NCBI GenBank assembly: GCA_002104895.1
Contig: MCFG01000174.1
Coordinates: 57,501 to 121,500, forward strand
Direction of reading: 5' to 3'
Length of the DNA stretch: 64,000 bases
DNA from: Anaeromyces robustus
Lineage: Eukaryota; Neocallimastigomycota; Neocallimastigomycetes; Neocallimastigales; Neocallimastigaceae
In this document: piece by piece, positions 1 through 13,931 of the stretch
Numbering within the stretch: the first letter of the stretch is position 1
How the letters are laid out: every line of letters starts with the position of its first letter
The notes under the pieces: model-generated
The model's input: the letters and a program-made list of their open reading frames with translations, nothing else
Told to the model about the DNA's origin: nothing
Databases searched by the model: none
Made by a program: the position numbers and the translations under genes

Positions 1-431
1 AATAATAATAATATAAACATATAATACATTGAATTAATTTATTTTTATTTATTTACTTATTTATTTATTTATTTATTTTTAAAAATGAAAGTATATAAAA
101 ATATATATATATAAAATATAAAATATTAAATATAATTTAAAAACATATAATTAATCAGCATATATAAATATAAATAAAAAAATGAAAATAAAATTTGAAA
201 ATGAAAAATTAAAACGAAATAAAAAGATTTATTAAAATAAATTAATAATATATTAAATATTAAAATGTTTTTAAATGTTTTTTATTTATTTTATTTTTAT
301 TTTTTATTTTTTTTAAAAAAAAATAATAATAAATATAAAAATATATGATTTTTCATGTTTTTTTAACCTTTATAAATTAATATATTTAATTTATTTATAT
401 TAATATTAATTTATTTACATGATTATATGAT

Positions 432-474
<43 letters not shown>

Positions 475-1978
475 AAAGTTTTATGAAAAGAATATACATA
501 TTATATTATATCTTCCCTTTCCTTGGTTATTATATTATTATATATTATACTTTTTATATATATGTTCAAAATCATTCATTGTCAAAAAAAAGATTATTAT
601 TATTATTATTATGAATTATAAATATATTATAGGAATAATAATGATGATGATGATTTTATTACTTTAATAATTAATATATATATTTATTTATATTTATAAT
701 AACAATTAAAACAATATGTTTCAGCTTTACGTTATGATACATTTAATCCTATTAATAATTATTAAGTGGTTTATTTAAATAGCATAACAGTATATTCCAA
801 TAATTAATTTCTTATATTTATAATATTTATAATATTCATTAAGGTTTTTAAACTATTTTCATACAAAATAATGTAGTACAATCATTTTTAATATTATATA
901 GAATTACCATATTATTTATTATTAATTATCAAAAACACAAAATATTTATATTGATTATAAAAAACACACTAAAATGAAAATAACAAATAATTTTGTTTAA
1001 TATTATTATTACTATTATTTATTATTATTATTATTATTAATTATTATAAAAAAAAATTAATTTCTAATCTATTTTTAGAATTAATTAATATTACAGTATT
1101 TGATTGTTTAATTTATATAAACCTTTAGATTTGCTTAAATTAAAAAAAAAAAAGGAAATATGAAGTGTTACAAATATAAAATAATATTATTATATTAATA
1201 AATTATAAAAATTAGTAAAAAATAAAAAAATAAAAATAAAAAAGAATATTATTAATAGTTTAAATATTTTTCTTTTTCTTTTATTTAATTGATTTATAAA
1301 AATTTATCCCAGAAAATAAAAATTATTTAAAATGTTATTTAAAGATTTATACTTATATATTATTAACCTTTTTTAATATTAGTAATTCTTTAATTGGAAA
1401 ATGAATATATTATAATATATTACAATATATTATATTAAATATAATTATATATATATTTTGGATTATAAAATATATTAATTAATAAAGTTTCATCATGGTT
1501 ACATTGAATTTCAATTATTTAATTGATTTGACTGTATTATAACTGTATTATAATATAATATTTAATATATTAAATGTTATACAAATAAACAGTTAAAAGA
1601 AAAGATATGAAATAAAAAATTGGTTCTTTTATTATTTTATTATTTCTTTCTTTTTTTTGAAATATTTTTAATTTATTTTGAGAAGGAATAAATTAGCCAT
1701 TTAAATTTTAAAATATGAGAAATGTATTTTAATATATTATGGTATTGTAATATAATTTAATATAATTAATATATAAAAAATATGTATTTAATATACTATG
1801 TATTACATGTTTTATTTTATATTTTTTTTCTAAATTTTGGCTTTTATAATATAATAGATTAAATAAAAATTAACATATATAGAAATTTTTTAAACATTAA
1901 CATTTTTTATTAATTAAAACTTTCCATATTCAGTAATTATTCTTCTTTACTCTCTTTTAATTTATTATACATTTACAA

Positions 1979-2009
<31 letters not shown>

Positions 2010-3659
2010 CATGAAATATAATTGTTATAAATTAATATTAATATTAAATGAATAAAAATAAATAAGGTAAATAATATAAATATAAAAAATAAATGAATAA
2101 AAAAAATGAATAATAAATATTTAATAAGTAAATAAGTAAATAGTAAATAAGTAAATAAATCAATCAAGTATATAAATAAATAAAATAAATATATATGTGA
2201 ATAAATATTATAATAAATTTATTAATATAGTAAAGTACTATAATTAAAAATGTTTTTTTTTTTTCTCAAAGATTGTAACTAGTAATAACAATAACGGCCA
2301 ACTTTAATTCAGTGAAAAAGAAAGTACTAAAAACTCTATTTTATAATGAATTAAATTATTTTATATATGTAGTATATTTTCATTTAAAAAAATTGAAAAA
2401 AGGATGCAATTTGTTTTTTTTTTTTTTTTTTATAATTAATAAAATTTTAAAATAAATAATATAAATTTATATATTAATTATTTCTTTTCTCTTAATATTT
2501 TAATATATAATTCTCGATTAATTAATTCATTTATTATATTATATATTATAAATATAAATATATTATATTAATTTAATATATCTTAATATATATTTTGTTT
2601 TATTAATATATTTACTTATTATAAACAAGAATTTTTTATATAAATATATTACACAATAAAATTAATTAGAAAATAAAAATAATAATAAATAATAATAAAT
2701 AATATAATAATAATATATAATAATAATAATAATAAAGAATTTTCATGAATCTATTATTATTTAATTTTTATATTTTTATTCTTTTCTTTTTTTGATATCT
2801 TTAAATTTCTTTATTACTTATTCTTTATTATTAGTAATAATAATATTAATAATATTAGAAGTTATACTATTAGATAATCAAAGATTATTATTTTTTTCTT
2901 ACAATTCAATCCTTTCGACTTGAAAAATAAAATAATAATCACATTCTTGATTTCTTTTTACTTAATTAATTCAAAAATTTTAATATTTTAATATTATTAT
3001 TTTTTAATTTAAGAATAAAATAAAATAAACAAAGTTTTTTTTTTATATCATGTTTATTTTATAATTTAAAAATAAAAAAAAAAAAAAAACAATAGAATTT
3101 TAAGAAAAGATTATATTATTCTAATAAAAAAATAAAAATAATATTTAATAATAATCTCTTTTTATTACAAAATACTTTATTATAGTAGTAATAAATAATT
3201 GAATAATCGAAGAAAAGATTTACAATTCTTTTAACGTTTAATAAAATAAAATAAAATAAAATAGTCAATATTCCCTTCATAATTATAAATTGAAATTTTA
3301 TTTTATTTTATTTCACTCATCATAATTATATGATATTTTAGAAATTGTCAAACAAGTAAATATACTATTAAAATTAATTCTATTTGCAAGTTCTATTTTT
3401 TTTAATTAAAAAAAAAAAAAGAAATTCTACAATTAAAACATTTAACATAACAAGTAATAAGAAAAGAAAAACACTGTTTTATATATTTGTAAATAAACAT
3501 TAAAAAAAAAAAATTGTTCATAATACTTTTATAAAAATTATACTGTTAATATTATATAAATATAAATACAATTCGTATATATTTTATAAATACAAATATC
3601 ACACAATTAATAAATAAACACATTAAGAATTTATTTATTTAAAAAAAAGTCAATAAAAA
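1..3659. other. Gene-free A+T-rich desert upstream of the myosin gene
   Basis: This stretch holds long poly-T/poly-A runs (for example near 433-468, 1981-2009 and 2415-2432), TA-rich sequence and short (TTA)n and (AAT)n tracts. The only open frames are low-complexity ones with no recognisable protein signature. The last part must contain the myosin promoter and 5' leader, but no promoter element can be separated from the A+T background. Confidence 0.7.
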
Positions 3660-5215
3660 ATGTCATTTGATATTAATAACAGTGGACCTGGTGTCTCAGA
3701 TTTTATCTTATTAAAAGATTTATCTGAAGAAGGTTTATTAAAAAATATGAAGCAAAGATGGGAAGATGGATTTATATACGTAAGTACTATTATTTAAATA
3801 TATTCTTGTTTATATAATAATATTATATTTAATAACTTAATATAATTTCAATTCAGTAGAAAGAAAAAATAACAAATCTAAATTTATTTTTATTTTTAAT
3901 TTAACCATATTTTTATTTGTTTATTTATTATTTTATTTTATTAATATATATGATAAATATATATAATATATCAATAATAGACATATATTGGTAATGTTAT
4001 TGTTTCAGTAAATCCTTATCAACCTGTAAATTTATACAGTAAAGATATTATTGAATTATATAGAACAAATGATACTAGAGATTTACCACCACATATGTAT
4101 GTTTAAAACTAAATTTAATTGAAGACAATAATAATAAATATTTATTTAATTTTCTTTCTTTCTTTTTTTTTTTTGACCTGTTCTTTTTTATATATTTATT
4201 CTTACTATAATTATAGTTATTCTCTTGCTGATATTACTCTTCGTACTATGAAATATGAATCTCAAGATCAATGTATTATTATTAGTGGTGAAAGTGGTTC
4301 AGGTAAAACTGAAGCCTCTAAACTTATTATGGAATATATCGCTACTATTGCTGGTAAAAATTCTAGACAAGTTACAGTAGAACATGTTAAAGATCAATTA
4401 TTAAATTCTAATCCAGTATTGGAAGCTTTTGGTAATGCCAAAACTGTCAGAAATGATAATTCTTCACGTTTTGTAAGTATATATAATAATAATAACCATA
4501 GTAATAATAATTTATTAATTTATAAACATCAAAAAACCTTTAACGACTTTAATAACGAAAATCAATAATTTTACTACAACAGGGTAAATACATGGATCTT
4601 CAATTTGATAATAATGGCAATCCAAGTGGTGGAAAAATCAATACTTGTAAGTAATTCATATATTTAATTATTAATAAATTATAGAATAATCAACATTTTA
4701 ATAATTGCTACATTATTAAATATCAACTTTTTTTTTTATTATTATTATAGATCTTTTAGAAAAATCAAGAGTTGTTACCCAACAAGCAAATGAAAGAAAT
4801 TTCCATATTTTCTATCAATTATTAAATGGTGCCGAACCAGCACTTAGAGGTAAATAATTCAATTACAATCGTATAATTAGTATACTTATAAATAAATAAA
4901 CCAATTACAATAATAAATATTAAAATATTAATATTATCTTTTATTATTATAGAAAAACTTAAATTAAAAGAAAGTGCAAAGTATTATAAATACTTAAATG
5001 AAACTCCAGATGATATTGATGATACTAATATTGATAAAGATTCCTTAAACAAAATTATAAATACTATGAATTCAATTGGTATTAGTTATGATGATCAATA
5101 TACTTTATTAGAAGGTATTGCTGCTATTCTTCATTTAGGTAATATTCAATTTGAAGTAGATGAAGGAGGTACAACACCTGGATCAAAAATTGTTAATATG
5201 GAAGGTAAATTAATG

Positions 5216-5246
<31 letters not shown>

Positions 5247-8200
5247 TTAAAAAAATTAAAAATTAAAAATTAAAAATTAAAAAAAAAAATAATTATTAAT
5301 ATTAAAATAAATATTTTTTTATTTTAATTATTTATACTAAAAAATATATAGAGGTTAACAATGCTGCTGAATTATTAGGTATTAATCCAAATGATCTTGC
5401 TACAGCTTTAATTTCAAGATCTATTAATGATTATGCTGGTAAGACTAAAAAAATTATTGTTCCATTAGATGTTGAAAAGGTAATATTTCAATTTAATACA
5501 AATTTATAAAATTCTACATATACAAATTTTACAATAAATTATACAATATGATATTTTAATTTACAATAAAATATAATAAAATTTATTATTATAATAGGCT
5601 GAATTTAGTAGAGATGCATTAGCTAAAGCATTATATAGTTACCTTTTCGATTTCTTAATTCAAAAAGTTAATGACCAAATTAATTCTAGTGGTGTTGATG
5701 ATTCTCAAAAACATGTCATTGGTGTATTGGATATTTACGGTTTTGAAATTTTTGATGTAAATATTATATATATAATAATTATTTTATATTATAGATCAAA
5801 ACTTTTTTTCTTAATTTTGATTAATATTATTAATTTCTTTTTATCCTTTTTATTATATATTAAATTAATATTTAATATTATTATTATTATTACAAAATAT
5901 ATTAAATTAAATAGAAAAATAGTTTTGAACAATTAATTATTAATACCTGTAATGAAAAATTACATCAACACTTTATTAGTTATACTTTATTATCTGAACG
6001 TGAAGAATATAAGAGAGCTGTTTGTATTAATATAAAAGAAAATAAAATAATTTTTTTTTATTAATAATAATAACTAATAATTATTTTTTATAATTATATA
6101 TTATTATATATTTTAATTATAGGGTTATTCTTGGGATACTAATTTCTATTTCTCAAATCAACTTGAAAGATCCAAAGAAATGTTCCAACTTATTGAATCT
6201 GTAAAATTTTATTCATATATATTTTTATGATTAAATTAATATAAATAAATTTATAATAAATATCATATACTAATTTTTATATATATATATGAATAAAAAA
6301 AAATTAACAGAAAGATAAAGGTATTTTCGCATTATTGGATGAAGAATGTTTAATGCCTGTTCCAAGTACTTCATCATTTTTAAATAAATTAGATCGTTAC
6401 CATATTAATCACAAATACTATGATAGTTGTAAAAAAACTAGAACAAGACGTAATAATAAAAGTAGAAGTAAATCATTCTCTAATGTAAACCAAAGAAGAT
6501 CACTTAAAGCACCAATGCTTGTAGCTAATAATACACATGAATCTGAAGTTATCACTCATGAAGTTTTCTGGCTTAAGCATTATGCCGGTGAAGTTGATTA
6601 TTCAATTGATGATTTCGTTGAAAAGAATAATGATACTTTACATAGTGATTTAGTTGTTGCTTTACATTCTTCTAATAAAGAAACTTTCAGAGATTTAATT
6701 CCAAAATCTAAAATTGCTAAATCTAGTAGAGTTTCTAGAACACCAGATACATTAGGTATGCAATTTAGAACTTCTATGTCCAGTTTAATGAAGAATGTCA
6801 CTTCTAAGACTCCACACTATATTCGTTGTATTAAACCTAATACTACCAAATCATCAAACTTCTTTGATGAATCTTTATGTTTAGCTCAATGTAGATATTT
6901 AGGTTTATTAGAAAATATTAGAGCACGTCGTCAATTACCAAAATATGCTGTACCAATTATCCAAAGAACTTGGAGAAGTTACAGAGCTCATCGTTTATTA
7001 AACGGTATGAAGAGATCTGTAACTGAATCTGGTAATGATTGGATTAATATTAAATGGGAAAAAGAACCAGCTAATGAAAAATTAAAAGAAGCATTTAATA
7101 ATTTGAAATATATTTACTACCGTGAAATGGTAAAATAATAATAATAATAATAATAATAATATATATTAAAATAAAACAATAATTTTAATAATATATATAT
7201 ATATATATAATTAAATTTTTTATTTATATAATTTTATTTTATATTTTAGGCTAGAAAATACAGACAAAATATTACTCCAGAACGTAAAGCAATATTAGAC
7301 TGGAAATTATCAGCTAGTATGCTTTTCAGAAATAAAAAGGATGGATATAAACAAAGTGTTAAAGAAAAATTTGTTAAATTTGCTTCTAGAAATGAATTAA
7401 AAACACCATTAATTAATAAAAGTAAGTATTAAGCCATATATATATTATATTAATTAAATATTGTAATATATCATAATTCAAAAAATATATATATATATAA
7501 TATATTCTAATACAAAAAAAATTAATAACTATTTAATAGACTCTGTACAAATGACACTTCCAATTAATAAAATTCATCGTAGGAACACTAAGAAACAAGT
7601 CGAAAGAAACTTTGTTTTAACTAATTCTACAATATATATTTTAAATAGTGAGAATTCAAAAATAAAAGAAATCATAAATTTATCAGATATTAGTTCCATC
7701 AGTACATCACCATTAAATGATAATATAATGATTCTTCATATTAAGAATAGTTCAAAAGGTGATTTAATGTTAAGTACTGAAGAACGTACTTCAACTAAAG
7801 TTATTTCTGTTATATCTTATATTTGGATGTTAGCTAGAAAACGTGGTATTCAAATTCCTATTGTTATATCAGATGAGTAAGTATAAATGCATAAATTAAC
7901 TAAATTATAATTAATAAAACTATCTTATGTAATATTTTTTTTAATATTTATTCATATCTTTCTTATTTTTTTATTTTTTTATTTTTTTTTTTTTATTCAT
8001 ATAATAAAAAATAGAATAAATATGAAATGTTACTCTCATACTTGTAAATTTGTATTCAGAGAAGCTGATAACTTTAATGGAGCTATTTCTGATAATGAAG
8101 TTCAAACCAAATCAAAATCATCAGATGTTAAAAGTCGTAGAAGAGCTAAATCATTTGCTACTAATAAATATGAAAATTCATCAAGTACACATAAAAGAAA

Positions 8201-8249
8201 AGTTTCTGCCAATGGAAATTTTAACACAATCGCTAGAATGCAATCTTAA
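3660..8249 (+). CDS. Class I myosin heavy chain, converter apparently missing
   Basis: This is an actin-based motor with a membrane-binding tail, expected at the cortex and endocytic sites. Exons: 3660-3779, 3981-4096, 4217-4472, 4583-4646, 4751-4849, 4953-5204, 5352-5479, 5598-5756, 5915-6019, 6123-6200, 6311-7129, 7250-7421, 7540-7876, 8015-8249. They total 2940 nt (979 aa) and all introns are GT-AG. Motor motifs seen: P-loop GESGSGKT (103-110), switch I NDNSSRF (158-164), switch [11 protein letters not shown] (390-398), and the actin-site motif HYIRCIKPN. One IQ-like motif (about 673-687, [13 protein letters not shown]) is followed by a TH1 tail (about 733-905) and a short basic Ser-rich end. 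No SH3 domain or proline-rich TH2 is present. Oddities: LENIRARR (659-666) joins directly to [11 protein letters not shown], so the roughly 70-residue converter of known class I myosins is absent. A basic Ser/Arg-rich insert lies at about 499-541. The TEDS position appears to be Lys335. Family assignment is firm; whether the motor is functional is open. Confidence 0.95.
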
Positions 8250-8420
8250 AAAAAAAAAAATCAAAACTAGAATTTAAAATAAACATATATATATTTAAAA
8301 GAAAAAAAAATAGAGAAAATAATATTAAATTTTAATAATTTAAAACCCAGTAGTAATTAAGAAAAAGAACAAAATCTAAAAAAATTAAAAAAAAAAATTA
8401 ACGAAATAAATCATAAAAAT

Positions 8421-8423
8421 AAT

Positions 8424-8475
<52 letters not shown>
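8421..8475. repeat. (AAT)n microsatellite
   Basis: An almost uninterrupted run of AAT triplets just downstream of the myosin stop codon. It probably lies in the 3' UTR or beyond it. Confidence 0.85.
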
Positions 8476-8477
<2 letters not shown>

Positions 8478-9589
8478 CGAAATAATTAATCATTAAATAT
8501 AATATAAAATCAACTGAGCAATGCGTATATAATAATAAAAATGACTATCACTGATAATACATTCAAATTGTTTTTAAAAAAAAATATATTCAATTAATCA
8601 ATAAATTATATGATTTCAATATATGTTTTACTTTAAAATTATCAAAATATTATATATCATTATAAATATAAATTCATTTATTCAAAAATAAATATATATA
8701 TATATATATAAAATTATCCAAATAATATATATCATTATAAAAATATAAAAATATAAAAATATAAAAATATAAATTCAATTATTCAAAAATATATAAATAA
8801 GTATACATATAATAAAGAAAAAGAATATATATGACTAAAGTAGCAAATAAAACAAACAAAAAAATTTTTTTAAAAATTTTAATATGAATACATAATAATT
8901 TTTAATGATAGATATAAAAATTATTAACATTTTAATATCTATACAATTTATTTTCTATTTTTAATTATATATATAATATTAATCATCACTTTTTCATATT
9001 CATCAATCAGTCGTATTCTTATATCATAATTTTTTTTTACTTTTAAAAAAAAAAAATTATATATTATTTAACATAAAAATAGTATATAAATTTTTTTTTA
9101 AAAATTAAAAATATAAAAAGCCATCACTTTTTTTTTCTTCTTTAAAGAAAATGAATAAGTAACAATTCTTTTAAAGGAAAAAAAAAAGGAAGAAATTTAT
9201 AATAATTATTATATTTTTTTAAGTGTTATTAACTTTTTTATCCCCAAAATATATAAAGATTAATATTAAAAAAAAAAAAAGATATACTAAATATTAAATA
9301 AAATAAATAATTGTTATTAAATAAGTATTATAAGTAATAAATAAATAAAAATTTTTAATTTAAATATAAACATTAATGTGAAAAAAAAAAAAAAAAAAAA
9401 AAAAACGCTTTATTATAATATACTATGTTGTACTAAATTATCCCTTTATATATACTAAGTAATTTTTATAACCTTTATTAGATATTAATAGATATTACTA
9501 TATATATATAAATTATTTTTTTTTTTTTTTTTTTAATTTTTCCAATTATTATTATTTTCCTATTTATAAATATATAAATATTAAGATTA

Positions 9590-10670
9590 AATACTTCTTA
9601 ATTTAATTTTAAAGAGATTAAAAGGAATAAATAATATATATTAACTAATAAATTAATAATAATAATAATATAATAATTATAATAATAATAAAAAGAAATT
9701 TCAAAAAAAAAAAAAAAAAAAAAAAAAAGGAAGAAAAAGAAAACTCAAATATATTATATATATATATAAAGAAAATAAAAAATATAAAAAAAAATTAAAG
9801 CATAAAAAAATTTAAAATAAAAAAAAATTAGAAAGAAAAAAATAAAATAGAAAATAAAATAGAAAATAAAATAAAAAATTGACAATAATAATAGTAAAAT
9901 TTAACATAATGAAATAATAATATAAATCAAAAAAAAAAAATGATATATATAATAATTATTATTATTTATAAAATTACAAACTAATATAACTAATATATAT
10001 CTTATTATAGATAATGGTTAATTTTTACTTAAAAGAAAATAAATATTATAAATGAATATAAAATTAAAAAAAAAAAAGGTATAATAAAAAAAAACCTTTT
10101 TTTATTTGTATTTTTTTTTTTTTTTTTAAATAATAAAAAATATTAAAAAAAAAATGAAAAGGTTTTACATAAACATTATATATCAACTTGTATATATAGG
10201 TAAATAATATAAAAAAATGTAAAAAAAAAAAAAAAAAAAAAAAAAATTAAATAAATAAATAAATAAAATTGGAAAACTATTTAATAAAGAAAAAAGAAAA
10301 TTAACAAAAAAAAAATTTTTTTTTTCATTAAATGCTACTATATATTTTTAAGTTTTAATTACTCTATATTTAAAAGAATAGTAAGTAAATATATTATTCT
10401 TCTCTCCTCATCCGTTTTCTTTATTTTTTTTTTCTTTTTTAATTCATAAATAATTAATTCACATCTTTAAGATGAGTATTTTTCTTTTTTCTCTGTATCT
10501 TTATTCAATGCCTATTAAAATTGATTCTTTTAATCAAATTATAAATATATCCTATATCTTCTTCATATAACACTTTTTTAAATAGTTTTCTCATATAAAT
10601 TTTAGTAATTTAATTATATTTAATAAATGAAAAAATTTAATTTAATAAATGAAAATTATATTTAATAAAT
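9590..10670. repeat. Segmental direct duplication, copy 1
   Basis: This block is collinear with about 12270-13360, an offset of roughly 2.7 kb. Shared anchors include aaggttttacataaac (10157; 12807), acttgtatatataggtaaat (10187; 12835), gtaagtaaatatattattct (10381; 13020) and tctttattcaatgcc (10498; 13206). The copies differ by substitutions, homopolymer length and an extra ~70 bp in copy 2 near 13100-13175. Neither copy contains a recognisable open frame. Confidence 0.85.
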
Positions 10671-11145
10671 TTTTTTGTATAACTTTGACAGTCAATTATT
10701 AATTATAATTTATAATTTTAGTGATCATCTTCATTTGTTATAATTTATATTTATTTAAACCAAATAAACAATTAAACCATAATTCAATAATATCATTTTT
10801 ATTATAACCATTTTTAATAAGGCTCGAATTCCAGTTTTTAAATTTTCATCCATTTTATATTGAAAATTTTTCAAATTAAAAAATTTAATAAATATATTTA
10901 ATTTTTAAGTGTCTAAAGTTTATTACTTTTTTACTTATTATTTGTTATCATTTTTTTTTTAATAAAATATATACATATAATAATATTGTTATATTATTTA
11001 CTATCTATTATTTTATTTATTATGATTCATTTATCAAAAAAAAAATAAATATAATGAATTTTATTTTTTTTAATTTTTTTAAGTAATTAATAAAAAAGAA
11101 ATATTTATTTATTTGTTTATTTTCTATTCATTTATTTATATATAT

Positions 11146-11239
11146 ACTATGCGCCCCATATCATATTAAAAAATTTTCATTTTTTAATTTATTTTATGCG
11201 CCTCATTGCAAAATTTTACTATGCGCCCCATATCATATT
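11146..11239. repeat. Repeated GC-containing motif tatgcgccccatatcatatt
   Basis: The 20-mer tatgcgccccatatcatatt occurs exactly twice (about 11148 and 11220). A diverged copy, tatgcgcctcattgc, lies between them near 11195. The C/G-rich core stands out sharply in a desert that is almost pure A+T. The second copy runs on into gcgaaatgcaac. Function is unknown; it could be a relic of a repeat family. Confidence 0.8.
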
Positions 11240-11289
11240 GCGAAATGCAACACATTCAAATTTCTTTACAATTATTATTATTATTATTC

Positions 11290-11324
<35 letters not shown>

Positions 11325-12269
11325 CATATTTATTATATGCTATATACATAAAAAAATTGTAAGATTTTTTTTATAATTGCTATTAACATAATATAATACT
11401 TTAATTTCGATAAGAGTCTGTATCTGAATTACAAGTTAAATCTTTTCTATTTATTAAAAAGATTTATTTTATTATGGATAAATTAATGACATAAATATAT
11501 AATATAAGTTAGTTTTTTTTTTTTTTTTTTTGGAAAAGTTTTATAAAAAAATATTTAAATCGAAATTGAACTAAATACTATTTGAAATTTAAAAATCTAT
11601 GTTTTCAATAATATATATATATATATATATAATAAAAAGATAATTACAGTGACAATTGTTTAAAGTATTTATAAGTATAATCCGTTGGTACCACAATTTC
11701 TAGACATTTTACAAAAATTAAAGAATAAAGTCCAAATATTATTTTAAATATTATATTTCTCATTTTATATTATAATTATAGTAATGATGAATAAAAACAA
11801 AAAAGTAATAAATTTTTTATTATTTATATATTCTTCTCTTATTGATAGTTTAATATTTTTATCATTAAAATTTTAATTTATATTAAATTAAATGATAAAA
11901 ATATATAATATATTTGTTTTTTTTTTTTTTTTTAATTTCCTAATAAAAAATATTTTTCATTTTGTCTCAAACTATGTTATTTCCTAATAAAAAAGATTTT
12001 TCTTTTTAAAGAAATGTTCTTTAAAGATTTCTAAATATACATTATAATTAAATATTTAATTTTATTTATTAATATTGTTTTTTATGGACTATAATCATTT
12101 TAATTATAGATTAAGTTTTGTTCTTATTTTATTTTATTTTATATTTTATTTTTTTATTTTATTATTTTTTTTTATATATTTATAAATAAAATATAATTAG
12201 ATTATATATATCTTTATATCGTAATTAAGTTAAATTTTTGTTATATATAAATATAAATATAAAGAGCAG

Positions 12270-12364
12270 AATACTTTAATTTTAGTTTAAAGAGATTATG
12301 AGGAATAAATAATATATATTAAACTAATTAATAATAATAATAATATAATAATAAAAAGAAAATT

Positions 12365-12407
<43 letters not shown>

Positions 12408-13360
12408 AAATATATTATATATTATATATATATAAAGAAAATAAAAAATAAAAAAATAAAATTAACATAAAAAATTAAAATATTAAAAAAAATTAGACAA
12501 AAAAAAATAATATATAAAATAAAATAGAATATAAAATAAAAAATTGAAAATAAATAGCAAAATTTAACACATTTAACACTATGAAATAATAATATAAATT
12601 AAAAAAAATGATATATATAATAATTATTATTATTTATAAAATTACAAACTAATATAACTAATATATATATCTTATGATAGATAATGGTTAATTTTTACTT
12701 AAAAGAAAATAAATATTATAAATGAATATAAAATTAAAAAAAGGTATAAAAAACCTTTTTAATTTGTATTTTTTTTTTTTAAATAATAAAAAATATTAAA
12801 AAAATGAAAAGGTTTTACATAAACATATATATCAACTTGTATATATAGGTAAATAATATAAAAAAATGTAAAAAAAAAAAAAAAAAAAAAAATTAAATAA
12901 ATAAATAAATAAAATTGGAAAACTATTTAATAAAAAAAAAATTAACAAAAAAAAATTTTTTTTTTAAATTCTACTATATATTTTTAACCTTTAATTAATA
13001 TATATATTTAAAAGAATAGTAAGTAAATATATTATTCTTTTCACCTCATCACACTACGTTTTCTTTATATTTTTTTTTCTTTTTCTAATTCATAGATAAT
13101 TAATTCACATTAATATAAGGTAATTATAATTAAATATCCTAATTTAATTTCATTATGAAAATCAAATAACTTCTTTAAGATGAGTATTTTTCCATTTTCT
13201 CTATATCTTTATTCAATGCCTTTTAAAATTGATTTTTTTAATCAAATCATAAATATATCCTATATCTTCTTTATATAACAAATAGTTTTCTCATAAATTA
13301 TAGTAATTTAATTATATTTAATAAATAAAAAAATTTAATTATATTTAATAAATGAAAATT
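12270..13360. repeat. Segmental direct duplication, copy 2
   Basis: Second copy of the block at about 9590-10670. It has a longer poly-A near 12367-12404, a shorter one elsewhere, and an internal insertion of about 70 bp around 13100-13175. Copy 2 is followed closely by the large (TTTA)n array. Confidence 0.85.
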
Positions 13361-13496
13361 ATTTTTAAAAAGTTTTCAGTATTTATTTTTTATGATGTAT
13401 TATGAATTTATAAATTTATGTTTTTATTGTTAATTTACGTTTTCTCACATGATTTTTATCTTATAATGATTTCATATAATATTTATTTCTGTAATT

Positions 13497-13500
13497 ATAT

Positions 13501-13599
<99 letters not shown>

Positions 13600-13736
13600 T
13601 TAATTTATTTATTTATATTTATTTATTTATATTTATTTATTTATATTTATTTTATTAATTTATTTATTTATATTTATTTATTTATATTTATTTATTTTAT
13701 TAATTTATTTATTTATATTTATTTATTTATTTATAT

Positions 13737-13827
<91 letters not shown>

Positions 13828-13830
13828 TAT

Positions 13831-13929
<99 letters not shown>

Positions 13930-13931
13930 TT
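13497..13931. repeat. (TTTA)n array with interspersed TTTATA units
   Basis: More than 400 bp of tetranucleotide TTTA repeats. The middle (about 13600-13740) contains higher-order blocks in which TATTTA units recur with occasional TTTTATTAATTT. It ends in (CTAT)n-like sequence. Confidence 0.95.

Noticed and set aside
1973-2167. Open frame on the minus strand rich in Phe, Leu and Ile
   Set aside because: Pure A+T low-complexity translation over a poly-A/T tract, with no domain and no neighbouring exon.
10805-10840. T-arm-like phrase ggctcgaattccag
   Set aside because: No other tRNA arms are nearby in the right spacing.
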